Source: Agromyces archimandritae
Lineage (GTDB): Bacteria; Actinomycetota; Actinomycetes; Actinomycetales; Microbacteriaceae
Assembly: GCF_018024495.1 (NCBI RefSeq)
Contig: NZ_CP071696.1
Location: 434,001-498,000 of the forward strand
Reading direction: 5' to 3'
Length of the DNA stretch: 64,000 bases
Shown in pieces: positions 27,110 through 35,749 of this stretch. The stretch's first letter is position 1; every line of letters begins with the position of its first letter. Both the position numbers and the translations under genes were made by a program. The notes beneath the pieces were generated by a model that did not search any database, was not told where the DNA came from, and worked only from the letters and a program-made list of their open reading frames with translations.

Positions 27110-28636
27110 CTACTCGCTCGGCTCGCCCTTCAGCTCGATCACCGGGATCGCCGCCGTCACCGGCTGCATTCCCGACAGGCGCGTCGGCGAGAGCTGCCTG
27201 AGCACCGCCTCCCGGGTCATGAGGCCGGCCTCGACGACGAGATCGGCGACCGGGCGGCCGGTGCGCAGCGCCTCCTTGGCCAGGCGCGCCGCCTCCGTGT
27301 AGCCGATGAACGGGATGAGCGCGGTGATGACGCCGACGCTGGAGCCGACCATCTCGCCGAGACGGTCGACGTTCGCCGTGATGCCGTCGACGCAGTTCAC
27401 GCGCAGCGTCCAGAACGACTGCCGCATCCACGTGATCGACTGCAGCAGGGAGTGGGCGATGACCGGTTCGAAGGCGTTCAGCTGCAACTGCCCGGCCTCG
27501 GCGGCCATCGTGACGGTCACATCGGTGCCGGCGATCGCATAGGCGACCTGGCTGACGGCCTCGGGGATGACCGGATTGACCTTGCCGGGCATGATCGAGG
27601 ACCCCGCCTGCCGCGGCGGCAGGTTGATCTCGCCGATACCGGCCTGCGGGCCCGAAGAGAGCAGGCGCAGGTCGTTGCAGATCTTCGAGAGCTTGATGGC
27701 GCTGCGCTTCAGCGCCGCCGAGAACGACATGAACGCGCCGGCGTCGCTCGTGGACTCGATGAGGTCGGGGGCCGATTCGAGGTTCAAGCCCGTGATGTCG
27801 TTCAGGTGCCGCACGGCCGCAGCGCCGTAGCCGGGGTCGGCGGTGATGCCCGTGCCGATCGCGGTCGCGCCGAGGTTGATCTCCGAGAGCAGCCAGATCG
27901 ACTCGGTGAGGCGGGCGTGGTCTTCGCCGAGCGTCGTGGCGAAGCCGTGGAACTCCTGGCCGAGGGTCATCGGCACCGCATCCTGCAGCTGGGTGCGGCC
28001 GACCTTCAGGATGTTGCGGAACTCGGCGCCCTTGCGCCCGAATGCGGCGCGCAGTTCGTTCAGTTCGTCGAGCAGGGTGCGCAGGCTGAAGATGAGGGCG
28101 ATCTTCAGCGCCGTCGGATACGTGTCGTTCGTCGACTGGCTGCGGTTGACGTCGTCGATCGGGTGGATGACGTCGTAGCGGCCCTTCTCGTACCCGGCGA
28201 TCTCGAGGGCGACGTTGGTGATGACCTCGTTGGCGTTCATGTTCGTCGAGGTACCGGCCCCGCCCTGGATGACGCCGACGACGAACTCCTCGTGGAACTC
28301 GCCGTCGATGATGCGCTGGCAGGCGGCCTCGATCCACTCCGCCTTCTGCGGGGTGAGGGCGCCGACCTCGAGGTTCGCGCGCGCCGCGGCGAGCTTGACC
28401 GAGGCGAGCGCCCGGACGAATTCGGGATACACCGAGATCGGGCGCTTGGAGATCGGGAAGTTCTCGAGGGCGCGCATGGTGTGCACCCCCCAGTACGCGT
28501 CGGCGGGGACGTCGACGACGCCGAGCGAGTCGCGCTCGATGCGGGTGGGGCCGTCTGCGAGCGGCTCAGGGGTCACGAACTCCTCCACGGGTGTGCGGTC
28601 GGACTGTTCACGGATCATCGACACAAACGGCTCCAT
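27110..28636 (-). CDS. aspA: Aspartate ammonia-lyase
   Basis: 508 residues. It carries the fumarase/aspartase superfamily signature GSSIMPGKVNPVIPEAVSQVA (about 343-363), GGAGTSTNMNANEVI, LKVGRTQLQDAVPMTLGQEF and DDVNRSQSTNDTYPTALKI. The Ser of the GSSIMPGKVN loop is the catalytic base. It converts aspartate to fumarate plus ammonia. It is somewhat longer than E. coli AspA because of a 30-residue N-terminal extension, and ATG 28618 is an alternative start. Its nearness to the amine-catabolism island suggests nitrogen scavenging, but it is not in that operon. Confidence 0.93.
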   Translation of the reverse strand: MEPFVSMIREQSDRTPVEEFVTPEPLADGPTRIERDSLGVVDVPADAYWGVHTMRALENFPISKRPISVYPEFVRALASVKLAAARANLEVGALTPQKAEWIEAACQRIIDGEFHEEFVVGVIQGGAGTSTNMNANEVITNVALEIAGYEKGRYDVIHPIDDVNRSQSTNDTYPTALKIALIFSLRTLLDELNELRAAFGRKGAEFRNILKVGRTQLQDAVPMTLGQEFHGFATTLGEDHARLTESIWLLSEINLGATAIGTGITADPGYGAAAVRHLNDITGLNLESAPDLIESTSDAGAFMSFSAALKRSAIKLSKICNDLRLLSSGPQAGIGEINLPPRQAGSSIMPGKVNPVIPEAVSQVAYAIAGTDVTVTMAAEAGQLQLNAFEPVIAHSLLQSITWMRQSFWTLRVNCVDGITANVDRLGEMVGSSVGVITALIPFIGYTEAARLAKEALRTGRPVADLVVEAGLMTREAVLRQLSPTRLSGMQPVTAAIPVIELKGEPSE

Positions 28637-28738
28637 CGCCTGGGGTTTTCTGCGCGCCGGATCGCGGCGCCTACCCTGTCGAGCTTAGTCCGCGGCGCAT
28701 GCGCGAAGGCTGATGGCGCGTGCCCCTGCCCGGCATGA

Positions 28739-28768
28739 CGGATGCCCGGGGTCGCCCCCGGGCATCCG
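28739..28768 (-). terminator. Terminator of the permease gene, GGATGC hairpin
   Basis: CGGATGCCCGGGG and CCCCGGGCATCCG form a perfect 13-bp stem with a 4-nt loop, 11 nt past the permease stop on the minus strand. Confidence 0.7.
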
Positions 28769-28779
28769 CACCCGGATCG

Positions 28780-30324
28780 TCAGGCCTTCGGCTCGTCGAC
28801 GCCGTCGGCGGCGAGCAGCTGCTCCTCGACGGCGCCGCCGTACCCCTCGGCCTGCGGGTCGCCGTGCAGCCCGCCGGAGACGGCGTACTCCTCCTCCGGC
28901 GAGAGCACGAGGCGGTGCCGGCCCCAGAACGCGAAGCCGGCGAGCATCACCGCGTAGACGACGATGATCGCGATGATCGCGGGCAGGTAGGCGGGGTTCA
29001 GCAGGAAGCCGACGAAGATGAGCGCGGCGATGACGGCGGCCGCCACGGCCCCGAACACGCCCCACGGGCTGCGGTAGGGGCGCTTCGCGTTCGGGTACTT
29101 GCGGCGGAGGATCACGAAGGAGACCATCTGCAGCAGGTACGCGAGCACGGCGCCCCAGACGGCGATGTTCAGCACGACCGCACCGGCGACGCCGTCGGAA
29201 CCGCCGGCCGCGTCGACGATGACGAGCGCGACGAAGCCGATGAGCGCACCGGCGACGAGCGCGACCCACGGGGTGTGCCGGCGGCCGGTGAGCGAGAGGA
29301 ACCGCGGGTAGTAGCCGGCGCGCGAGAGCGAGTACATGTTGCGGCCGTAGGCGAACATGATGCCCTGCAGCGAGGCGAGCAGGCCGATGAGCGCGAAGAG
29401 GGCGAGGACGGCGGCCAGGCCGTCGCCGACGATGGCGCGGAAGCCGTCGAGGAGGGGCTCGGCTGCGACTCCGGTCTCGGCGGCGCCGACGACGCCGGTG
29501 TTCAGGAACAGCACGATGAGGCCGGTGACGATGAGCGTGCCGCGAGCCCAGAGCCCGGCGCGCGGGATGTCGCGGACCGGGTCGTGCGATTCCTCGGCGG
29601 CCAGCGGCAGCTCCTCGATGCCGAGGAAGAACCACATGGCGAACGGCAGGGCGAAGAGGATCGGCAGCACGCCGTGCGGCAGGAAGGCGCTCTGCCCGGC
29701 ATCCGGCGCGATGTCGAACAGCTTGTCCCACGAGAACTGGCCGCTGGCCAGGGCCATGATCCCGAAGACGAGCAGCACCGCGATCGAGAGCACCGAGACG
29801 ACGATCGCGAACTTGAACGAGATCGAGGCGCCCGAGGCGTTCAGCGCGATGAAGACGACGTACAGCAGGAGCCACCACACCCATGCCGGCATCGAGAAGC
29901 CGAGCAGCTCGGTGGTGATGCTGTCGGCGTAGGAGGCGGAGAAGTAGACGATGACCGCGGTCGTCGCGACGTACTCGATGGTTTCGGCCAGGCCCGTGAC
30001 GAAGCCGCCCCACGGCCCCATGGCCGCGCGCGAGAAGGAGTACGCGCCGCCGGTGTGCGGCATCGCCGAGCTCATCTCGCCGATCGAGAAGATGAGGCCG
30101 TAGTACATGACGACGAGCACGGCGAAGGCGATGAGCATGCCGCCGAAGCCGGCGGCGTCGATGCCGAAGTTCCAGCCGGAGAAGTCGCCGGAGATCACGG
30201 CGGCGACGGCGAGGCCCCAGAGCCCCCAGACGCCCGCGGCGCGGGTGAGCTTGCGTTTCTCGAAGTATCCGGAGTCGGCGGTCGTGTACTTCACGCCCGA
30301 GACGCGGAGGGTGTCTTTCGCCAT
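28780..30324 (-). CDS. APC-family amine permease, ethanolamine-permease type
   Basis: 514 residues with about 12 membrane spans. The N-terminal block GYFEKRKLTRAAGVWGLWGLAVAAVISGDFSGWNFGI and MSSAMPHTGGAYSFSRAAMGPWGGFVTGLAETIEYVAT closely follows the ethanolamine permease (Eat) group. MWFFLGIEELPLAAEESHDPVRDIPRA and GIMFAYGRNMYSLSRAGYYPRFL are the later APC signatures. It is divergent from the gamma-glutamyl ligase operon over a 226-nt shared control region, so the likely cargo is ethanolamine or a related amine for that pathway. The last 40 residues are a cytosolic tail. Confidence 0.85.
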   Translation of the reverse strand: MAKDTLRVSGVKYTTADSGYFEKRKLTRAAGVWGLWGLAVAAVISGDFSGWNFGIDAAGFGGMLIAFAVLVVMYYGLIFSIGEMSSAMPHTGGAYSFSRAAMGPWGGFVTGLAETIEYVATTAVIVYFSASYADSITTELLGFSMPAWVWWLLLYVVFIALNASGASISFKFAIVVSVLSIAVLLVFGIMALASGQFSWDKLFDIAPDAGQSAFLPHGVLPILFALPFAMWFFLGIEELPLAAEESHDPVRDIPRAGLWARGTLIVTGLIVLFLNTGVVGAAETGVAAEPLLDGFRAIVGDGLAAVLALFALIGLLASLQGIMFAYGRNMYSLSRAGYYPRFLSLTGRRHTPWVALVAGALIGFVALVIVDAAGGSDGVAGAVVLNIAVWGAVLAYLLQMVSFVILRRKYPNAKRPYRSPWGVFGAVAAAVIAALIFVGFLLNPAYLPAIIAIIVVYAVMLAGFAFWGRHRLVLSPEEEYAVSGGLHGDPQAEGYGGAVEEQLLAADGVDEPKA

Positions 30325-30414
30325 GACGGGTTCCCTGTTCTCGTGTGGCGCACGGCCGGGCGGCCGAGCGGAGGGGGCACTGCGTGGGCCTCACTTTAGA
30401 GCCGGGAATGGTTG

Positions 30415-30494
30415 CCTGTACAGACCTTATTCTCACGGCATCCACTCGTAACCCCCGTGAAACATGCGAACGGGTCTGGCGTGTCGCGAACACG
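30415..30494. promoter_or_regulatory. Control region between permease and gamma-glutamyl ligase genes
   Basis: The 226-nt gap holds two short palindromes: CTGTACAG (30415-30422) and CGTGT-CGCGA-ACACG (30480-30494). Either could be the operator of the FadR-type regulator encoded at the end of the operon. A message-like GAAGGAG lies at 30534-30540 before the ligase start. The assignments are tentative. Confidence 0.35.
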
Positions 30495-30550
30495 TCTGCT
30501 CTAATGGTCGCCACACCCTACCTTTCCCCGGTCGAAGGAGCACGCAGCGG

Positions 30551-31918
30551 ATGCCCGAACCCAGCGGATACCTGACGCTCGACGAACTCGAGCACGCCGT
30601 CGCCGACCGGCTCGTCGACACCGTCCTGCTCGTCTTCACCGACATGCAGGGCCGGCTCGCCGGCAAGCGCGTCTCGGCCAGGCTCTTCCTCGAAGAGGTC
30701 GCCGCCCACGGCGCCGAATGCTGCAACTACCTGCTCGCCGTCGACGTCGACATGAACACCGTCGACGGCTACGCCATGTCCAGCTGGGAGCGCGGCTACG
30801 GCGACATGGCGCTCGTGCCCGAACTCGGCACCCTCCGCGCGGCGCCCTGGCTCGAGGCGACCGTCATCTGCACCGCCGACGTGCGATGGCTGGACGATAC
30901 CCCCGTCGAGGTCGCGCCCCGTCGCATCCTGCAGCGCCAGCTCGACCGGCTCGCCGAACGGGGCCTGGCCGCATTCGTCGGAACCGAGCTCGAGTTCATC
31001 GTCTTCGACGACGGCTACCGCGACGCCTGGCGGAAGGGCTACCGGGGCCTCACCCCCGCAAGCGACTACAACATCGACTACGCGGTGCTCGCCGGCACCC
31101 GCATGGAACCGCTGCTGCGCGACATCCGCAACGCCATGGACGGCGCCGGCATGTACTGCGAGGGCGTGAAGGGCGAGTGCAACCTCGGCCAGCAGGAGAT
31201 CGCCTTCCGCTACGCCGGGGCGCTGGAGACCTGCGACAACCACTCGATCTACAAGAACGGCGCGAAGGAGATCGCCGACCGGCACGGCAAGTCGCTGACC
31301 TTCATGGCCAAGTACGACGAGCGCGAGGGCAACAGCTGCCACATCCACATCTCCCTGCGCGGCGAGGGCGCGTCGGCCGTGTTCGCCGACTCCGACGAAC
31401 CGCACGGCATGTCGGAGCTGTTCCGGCACTTCCTCGGCGGCCAGCTCGCCGTGATGCGCGAGCTCACCCTCTTCTCGGCACCGAACATCAACTCCTACAA
31501 GCGTTACGTCGACGGATCCTTCGCGCCGACGGCGATCGCCTGGGGCCTGGACAACCGCACCTGCGCGCTGCGCGTCGTCGGCCGCGGCCTCGGCATGCGC
31601 GTGGAGAACCGCGTGCCCGGCGGCGACGTCAACCAGTACCTCGCCGTCGCCGCCCTGATCGCGGCCGGCCTGTACGGCATCGACCACGGGATCGAACCGG
31701 GCGAGCCGTTCGCCGGCAACGCCTACACGGGCGGTGCGGAGCGCGTGCCGACGACGCTGCGCGAGGCCGCCTCGCTGTTCACGGCATCCGCCGTCGCCCG
31801 CGAGGCCTTCGGCGAGGAGGTCGTCGACCACTACGCGAACAATGCGCGCGTCGAGCTCGCCGCCTTCGACGCCGCCGTCACGGATTGGGAGCGGGTGCGT
31901 GGCTTCGAACGACTCTGA
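30551..31918 (+). CDS. Glutamine-synthetase-family gamma-glutamyl-amine ligase (GlnA4-like)
   Basis: 455 residues. The beta-grasp N-terminal domain (TDMQGRLAGKRVSARLF) precedes the catalytic barrel with metal/ATP motifs GTELEFIVF (about 144), EGVKGECNLGQQEIAFRYA (about 202-220), GNSCHIHISL (about 258-267) and NSYKRYVDGSFAPTAIAWGLDNRTCALRV. The adenylylation loop Tyr of true GlnA is not evident. It belongs with PuuA/GlnA3/GlnA4-type enzymes that join glutamate to an amine with ATP. The neighbouring ethanolamine-type permease, C26 hydrolase, ALDH and SDR favour ethanolamine (gamma-glutamylethanolamide synthetase), with polyamines the main alternative. Confidence 0.85.
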   Translation: MPEPSGYLTLDELEHAVADRLVDTVLLVFTDMQGRLAGKRVSARLFLEEVAAHGAECCNYLLAVDVDMNTVDGYAMSSWERGYGDMALVPELGTLRAAPWLEATVICTADVRWLDDTPVEVAPRRILQRQLDRLAERGLAAFVGTELEFIVFDDGYRDAWRKGYRGLTPASDYNIDYAVLAGTRMEPLLRDIRNAMDGAGMYCEGVKGECNLGQQEIAFRYAGALETCDNHSIYKNGAKEIADRHGKSLTFMAKYDEREGNSCHIHISLRGEGASAVFADSDEPHGMSELFRHFLGGQLAVMRELTLFSAPNINSYKRYVDGSFAPTAIAWGLDNRTCALRVVGRGLGMRVENRVPGGDVNQYLAVAALIAAGLYGIDHGIEPGEPFAGNAYTGGAERVPTTLREAASLFTASAVAREAFGEEVVDHYANNARVELAAFDAAVTDWERVRGFERL

Positions 31919-32702
31919 GCTCCGGCCGGCCGGCCCCGCCGGCGACGCGCCGGGCCCTGCCGGAGACGGCATCCGGCGGCCCCTCATCGGCATCACGAGC
32001 TACCTCGAGCAGGCGCAGACGGGTGTCTGGGACGTTCCGGCCTCGTTCCTGCCGAAGGTCTACCTCGACGGGGTGACGGATGCCGGGGGCATCGCGATCG
32101 TGCTGCCGCCCCAGCCCGTCGACGCCGCCATCGCCGCCCGCGTGATCGGGAGCCTCGACGGCCTCATCGTCGCCGGCGGTGCCGACATCGACCCCGCCCG
32201 CTACGGGCAGGAGCCGCACGAACGCACCGGCGCCCCGCGCCCCGACCGCGACGCGTGGGAAGACGCGCTGCTCGCCGCCGCCATCGAAACCGGCCTGCCC
32301 TTCCTCGGCATCTGCCGCGGCGCGCAGCTCATGAACGTCGCCCTCGGCGGCACCCTCGTCCAGCACCTGCCCGACGTCGTCGGCAGCGAGACCTACCAGC
32401 CGGGCGCCGGCGTCTTCGGCCGTGCGGGCGTCGACGTGGACCCGGCCTCCCGCCTCGGCGGCCTCGTCGACGCCCGGCTGGACGTCCCCGTCTACCACCA
32501 CCAGGCCGTGGGGCGCGTCGCCGACGGCCTGCGCGTGACCGCGCGCACCGCAGACGGCGTCATCCAGGGCGTCGAACTGCCCGGGCATCCCTTCGCCGTC
32601 GGCGTGCAATGGCACCCGGAGGAGGACACGGCGGACCGGCGCCTGTTCGCCGGGCTCGTGGATGCCGCCCGCGCCCGCATGCCCGAGAGGAGCCCCGCAT
32701 GA
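31899..32702 (+). CDS. Class I GATase-like (C26) gamma-glutamyl hydrolase, PuuD-like
   Basis: 267 residues from a GTG that overlaps the ligase 3' end by 20 nt, with GGGAG 7 nt before it. The fold marks are PLIGITSYLEQAQTGVWDV, VLPPQPVDAAIAARVIGSLDGLIVAGGADIDPARYGQ, the nucleophile Cys in PFLGICRGAQLMNVALGGTLVQHLP, and the His/Glu pair in FAVGVQWHPEED. This is the C26/PuuD group, which removes the gamma-glutamyl cap at the end of the pathway to give glutamate plus the oxidised amine. Its stop overlaps the ALDH start (ATGA). Confidence 0.88.
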   Translation: MASNDSELRPAGPAGDAPGPAGDGIRRPLIGITSYLEQAQTGVWDVPASFLPKVYLDGVTDAGGIAIVLPPQPVDAAIAARVIGSLDGLIVAGGADIDPARYGQEPHERTGAPRPDRDAWEDALLAAAIETGLPFLGICRGAQLMNVALGGTLVQHLPDVVGSETYQPGAGVFGRAGVDVDPASRLGGLVDARLDVPVYHHQAVGRVADGLRVTARTADGVIQGVELPGHPFAVGVQWHPEEDTADRRLFAGLVDAARARMPERSPA

Positions 32703-34075
32703 CCCGCACGATCCTGAACCCCGCCGACGAGACGGTCGTCGCCACCGTCGAGGGCGCCGACGTGCCCGCGGTGGATGCCGCGATCGCCCGGGCCGTGGCC
32801 GCGCAACGCCGCTGGGCCGCGCTCCCCCCGGCCGACCGCGCCAGGGCCCTCCGCCGCTTCGCCGCCGCCGTCGACGGCGCGGTCGAGGAGCTCGCCGCCC
32901 TCGAGGTCGCCGAATCCGGCCACCCCGTCGGGCAGGCGCGGTGGGAGGCCGGTCACGTCCGCGACGTCCTCGACTACTACGCGGCCGCCCCCGAGCGGCT
33001 CTTCGGGCGGCAGATCCCCGTCGCCGGCGGTCTCGACGTCACCTTCCACGAACCCATCGGCGTCGTCGGCGTCATCACCCCGTGGAACTTCCCCATGACG
33101 ATCGCCTCGTGGGGCTTCGCCCCGGCGCTGGCCGCCGGCAACGCCGTCGTGCTGAAGCCGGCGGAGTGGACGCCGTTGACGAGCCTCCGCCTGGCCGAGC
33201 TCGGCCTCGAGTCGGGCCTGCCGGAGGGGCTGTTCCAGGTGATCCCGGGCCCGGGCTCCGTCGTCGGCGACCGTTTCGTGACGCACCCGGCCGTCCGCAA
33301 GCTCGTCTTCACCGGATCGACGGCGACCGGCACGCGGATCATGGCCGGCGCGGCCGAACAGGTCAAACGCGTCACCCTCGAGCTCGGCGGCAAGAGCGCC
33401 AACATCGTCTTCGCCGACGCCGATCTCGAGCTCGCCGCGGCATCCGCACCCGGCGGCGTGTTCGACAACGCCGGGCAGGACTGCTGCGCACGCAGCCGCA
33501 TCCTCGTCGAACGCAGCGTCTACGAACGCTTCATGGAACTGCTCGAGCCCGCCGTCGCCGCCTTCCGCGTCGGCGACCCGCGCGAGGAGGCCACGCAGAT
33601 GGGCCCGCTCGTCTCGGCCGAGCATCTGGAGCGCGTGCGCTCCTTCGTGCCCGACGACCGCGAGGTCGCCTTCCGCGGCAGCGCACCGGCCGGCCCCGGC
33701 TACTGGTTCGCACCGACCGTGCTCACCCCCTCCCGCGACGCCCGCACCGCGCGCGAGGAGATCTTCGGGCCCGTCGTCTCCGTCTTCCCGTTCGAGGACG
33801 AAGCCGACGCCGTCTCCTTCGCCAACGCCTCCGAATACGGGCTGTCGGGCTCGATCTTCACCCGCGACTCGGCACGCGCCATCCGCGTCGCCCGCGCCGT
33901 CGAAGCCGGCAACCTCTCGGTCAACTCGCACTCCTCCGTGCGCTACGCGACCCCCTTCGGCGGCTTCAAGCAGTCCGGCCTCGGCCGCGAACTCGGCCCC
34001 GACGCTCCGCTGGCGTTCACCGAGACGAAGAACGTGTTCATCGCCGCCCCCTCGCTCGAAGAAGGAACCCCATGA
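32699..34075 (+). CDS. NAD(P)-dependent aldehyde dehydrogenase of the gamma-glutamyl-amine operon
   Basis: 458 residues. The motifs VGVITPWNFPMTIASW, KPAEWTPL, FTGSTATGTRIM, LELGGKSANIVF and the catalytic Cys block GQDCCARSR (about residue 262) are intact, with EEIFGPVVSVFPF later. It should oxidise a gamma-glutamyl-aminoaldehyde to the acid. GAGAGGAGC lies before the ATG. It overlaps both neighbours by 4 nt, so the whole operon is translationally coupled. It is slightly short at the N terminus, which is normal for this branch. Confidence 0.9.
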   Translation: MTRTILNPADETVVATVEGADVPAVDAAIARAVAAQRRWAALPPADRARALRRFAAAVDGAVEELAALEVAESGHPVGQARWEAGHVRDVLDYYAAAPERLFGRQIPVAGGLDVTFHEPIGVVGVITPWNFPMTIASWGFAPALAAGNAVVLKPAEWTPLTSLRLAELGLESGLPEGLFQVIPGPGSVVGDRFVTHPAVRKLVFTGSTATGTRIMAGAAEQVKRVTLELGGKSANIVFADADLELAAASAPGGVFDNAGQDCCARSRILVERSVYERFMELLEPAVAAFRVGDPREEATQMGPLVSAEHLERVRSFVPDDREVAFRGSAPAGPGYWFAPTVLTPSRDARTAREEIFGPVVSVFPFEDEADAVSFANASEYGLSGSIFTRDSARAIRVARAVEAGNLSVNSHSSVRYATPFGGFKQSGLGRELGPDAPLAFTETKNVFIAAPSLEEGTP

Positions 34076-34860
34076 CCATCCCTCCCGTCGATCTCACCGC
34101 GCGCCTCGCCGGCCGCGTCGCCGTCATCACCGGCGGCGGCTCCGGCATCGGCCTCGCTACCGCCAAGCGCTTCGCCGCCGAGGGCGCCCACGTCGTCATC
34201 GGCGACGTCGACGCCGCCGCCGGCGAATCCGCGGCCACCCTCGTCGGCGGCCGCTTCGTCCGCGTCGACGTCACCGAAGAAACGCAGGTGAACGCGCTCT
34301 TCGACGAGGCCGCATCCATCACGGGAACCCTCGACATCGCCTTCAACAACGCCGGCATCTCCCCGCCCGACGACGACTCGATCGAGACGACCGAACTGCC
34401 CGCCTGGGAGCGGGTGCAGGACGTGAACCTCACCTCGGTGTACCTGTGCTGCCGGGCCGCGCTCCGGCACATGGTGCCGGCCGGGCGCGGCTCCATCATC
34501 AATACGGCCTCGTTCGTGGCGGTCATGGGCTCGGCGACCTCGCAGATCTCCTACACCGCCTCGAAGGGCGGCGTACTGGCCCTGAGCCGCGAACTCGGCG
34601 TGCAGTACGCCCGCCAGGGCATCCGCGTGAACGCCCTCTGCCCCGGGCCCGTGAACACGCCGCTGCTGCAGGAGCTCTTCGCCACGGACCCCGAGCGGGC
34701 AGAGCGCCGCCTCGTGCACGTGCCCGTCGGCCGTTTCGCCGAACCCGAGGAGCTCGCCGCGGCCGTCGCGTTCCTCGCGAGCGACGACGCATCCTTCATC
34801 ACCGCCTCCACGTTCCTCGTCGACGGCGGCATCGGCTCGGCCTACGTCACGCCGCTGTAG
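34072..34860 (+). CDS. SDR-family alcohol dehydrogenase of the gamma-glutamyl-amine operon
   Basis: 262 residues of a classical short-chain dehydrogenase: cofactor loop VAVITGGGSGIGLATAKRFA, NNAGIS, the catalytic Ser region SIINTASFVAVMGSATSQ and YTASKGG (Tyr and Lys), and the C-terminal NALCPGPVNTPLL. The Asp after the second strand (IGDVDAA) favours NAD(H). In the proposed pathway it would oxidise the hydroxyl of gamma-glutamylethanolamide to the aldehyde that the coupled ALDH consumes. A polyamine pathway would not need such an alcohol step, and this supports ethanolamine as substrate. Confidence 0.88.
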   Translation: MTIPPVDLTARLAGRVAVITGGGSGIGLATAKRFAAEGAHVVIGDVDAAAGESAATLVGGRFVRVDVTEETQVNALFDEAASITGTLDIAFNNAGISPPDDDSIETTELPAWERVQDVNLTSVYLCCRAALRHMVPAGRGSIINTASFVAVMGSATSQISYTASKGGVLALSRELGVQYARQGIRVNALCPGPVNTPLLQELFATDPERAERRLVHVPVGRFAEPEELAAAVAFLASDDASFITASTFLVDGGIGSAYVTPL

Positions 34861-34902
34861 GCCGTGCCGACGGATGAAGCGGGCACGGGCGGAGGCGACC
34901 CG

Positions 34903-34908
34903 TACCCT
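34903..34908 (+). promoter_or_regulatory. -10 element TACCCT, leaderless start of the FadR-type regulator
   Basis: TACCCT ends 6 nt before the ATG at 34915. The gap GGGAGG could double as a ribosome binding site. Confidence 0.55.
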
Positions 34909-34914
34909 GGGAGG

Positions 34915-35652
34915 ATGCACGAGCCGTCGCCCGCCGAGGCGGTGCTGAGCGCGGAACTGCTGCTCAGGCCGGCACGCACCGCGAACGCCTTCGAAGAAAC
35001 CGTGCGGCGCCTGCTGCAGACCATCCGCCTCGGGCTCATCGACCCCGGCGAACGCCTGCCCGCCGAACGCGAGCTCGCGCAGATGCTCGAGGTCAGCCGC
35101 GACACGCTGCGCGAGGCGATCGCCTCGCTCGCCGACGCCGGTTATCTCGTGGCGCGGCGGGGCCGCTCGGGCGGCACCTTCGTCGCCGACCCGATCCCCG
35201 ATGCGCCCAGGGGTGCGGATGCCGCCGCGCGCCCCGATGCCGCGCGCATCGACGACACCCTCGCCCTCCGCGCCGCCCTCGAGGTCGGCATCGCCCACCG
35301 GGCGGCGGCCACCGAGCTCGCCGGCCCCGACCGCGACCGGCTCTGGCAGGCCTACGAGGAGTGCCGCGACGCCGCTCCCGGCGAGTACCGCCGCAACGAC
35401 TCCCGCCTGCACCTCGTCATCGCCGAGCTCCTCGGCGCCCCGAGCATCATCCCCCTCGTCGCCGATGCGCGCATGCGCCTGAACGAGCTGCTCGACGGAA
35501 TCCCCCTGCTGCCGCCGAACATCGCCCATTCAGACGAGCAGCACGAGGCGATCGTCACCGCGATCCTCCGCGGCAAACCCGAAGCGGCCGCCGCGGCGAT
35601 GGCCGAGCACCTCGCCGGTTCCGAGGCGCTGCTGCGCGGCTTCTACGCGTGA
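34915..35652 (+). CDS. FadR/GntR-family transcriptional regulator
   Basis: 245 residues. The GntR winged helix (about 22-90) shows LLQTIRLGLIDPGERLPAERELAQMLEVSRDTLREAIASLADAGYLVARRGRSGGTFV. The FCD ligand-binding domain follows (about 110-235), with a likely metal/ligand set in DDTLALRAALEVGIAHRAA, RRNDSRLHLVIAELLG and SDEQHEAIVTAILRG. It is encoded right after the gamma-glutamyl-amine operon in the same direction but with its own promoter, so it is the natural candidate regulator of that operon and the divergent permease. The linker at 35212-35222 carries a GGTGCGGATGC motif. Confidence 0.9.
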   Translation: MHEPSPAEAVLSAELLLRPARTANAFEETVRRLLQTIRLGLIDPGERLPAERELAQMLEVSRDTLREAIASLADAGYLVARRGRSGGTFVADPIPDAPRGADAAARPDAARIDDTLALRAALEVGIAHRAAATELAGPDRDRLWQAYEECRDAAPGEYRRNDSRLHLVIAELLGAPSIIPLVADARMRLNELLDGIPLLPPNIAHSDEQHEAIVTAILRGKPEAAAAAMAEHLAGSEALLRGFYA

Positions 35653-35701
35653 GCGGATGCCGGTGCGCGTCGCCGCGGCAATGCGGTCGCCGCAGACGCA
35701 C

Positions 35702-35733
35702 GGATGCCGGGCGCCGATCGGCGCCCGGCATCC
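35702..35733. terminator. Perfect 32-bp palindrome, two-way terminator
   Basis: GGATGCCGGGCGCCGA and TCGGCGCCCGGCATCC meet with no loop, a perfect palindrome between the convergent FadR-type and DUF4190 genes. Both ends are GGATGC motifs. Confidence 0.75.
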
Positions 35734-35749
35734 ACTCGCCGTGCGGGCG

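Noticed and set aside
23370..28337. A 1655-codon open frame on the minus strand, and similar long frames such as 961-3894 (+) and 39653-42367 (-)
   Set aside because: They run antisense or out of frame across genes with clear families, have Arg/Pro/Ala-rich composition and no domain. They are GC-rich read-through frames.
30551..31918. Main glutamine synthetase GlnA
   Set aside because: The operon (permease, C26 hydrolase, ALDH, SDR) and the lack of an adenylylation loop fit a gamma-glutamyl-amine ligase instead.
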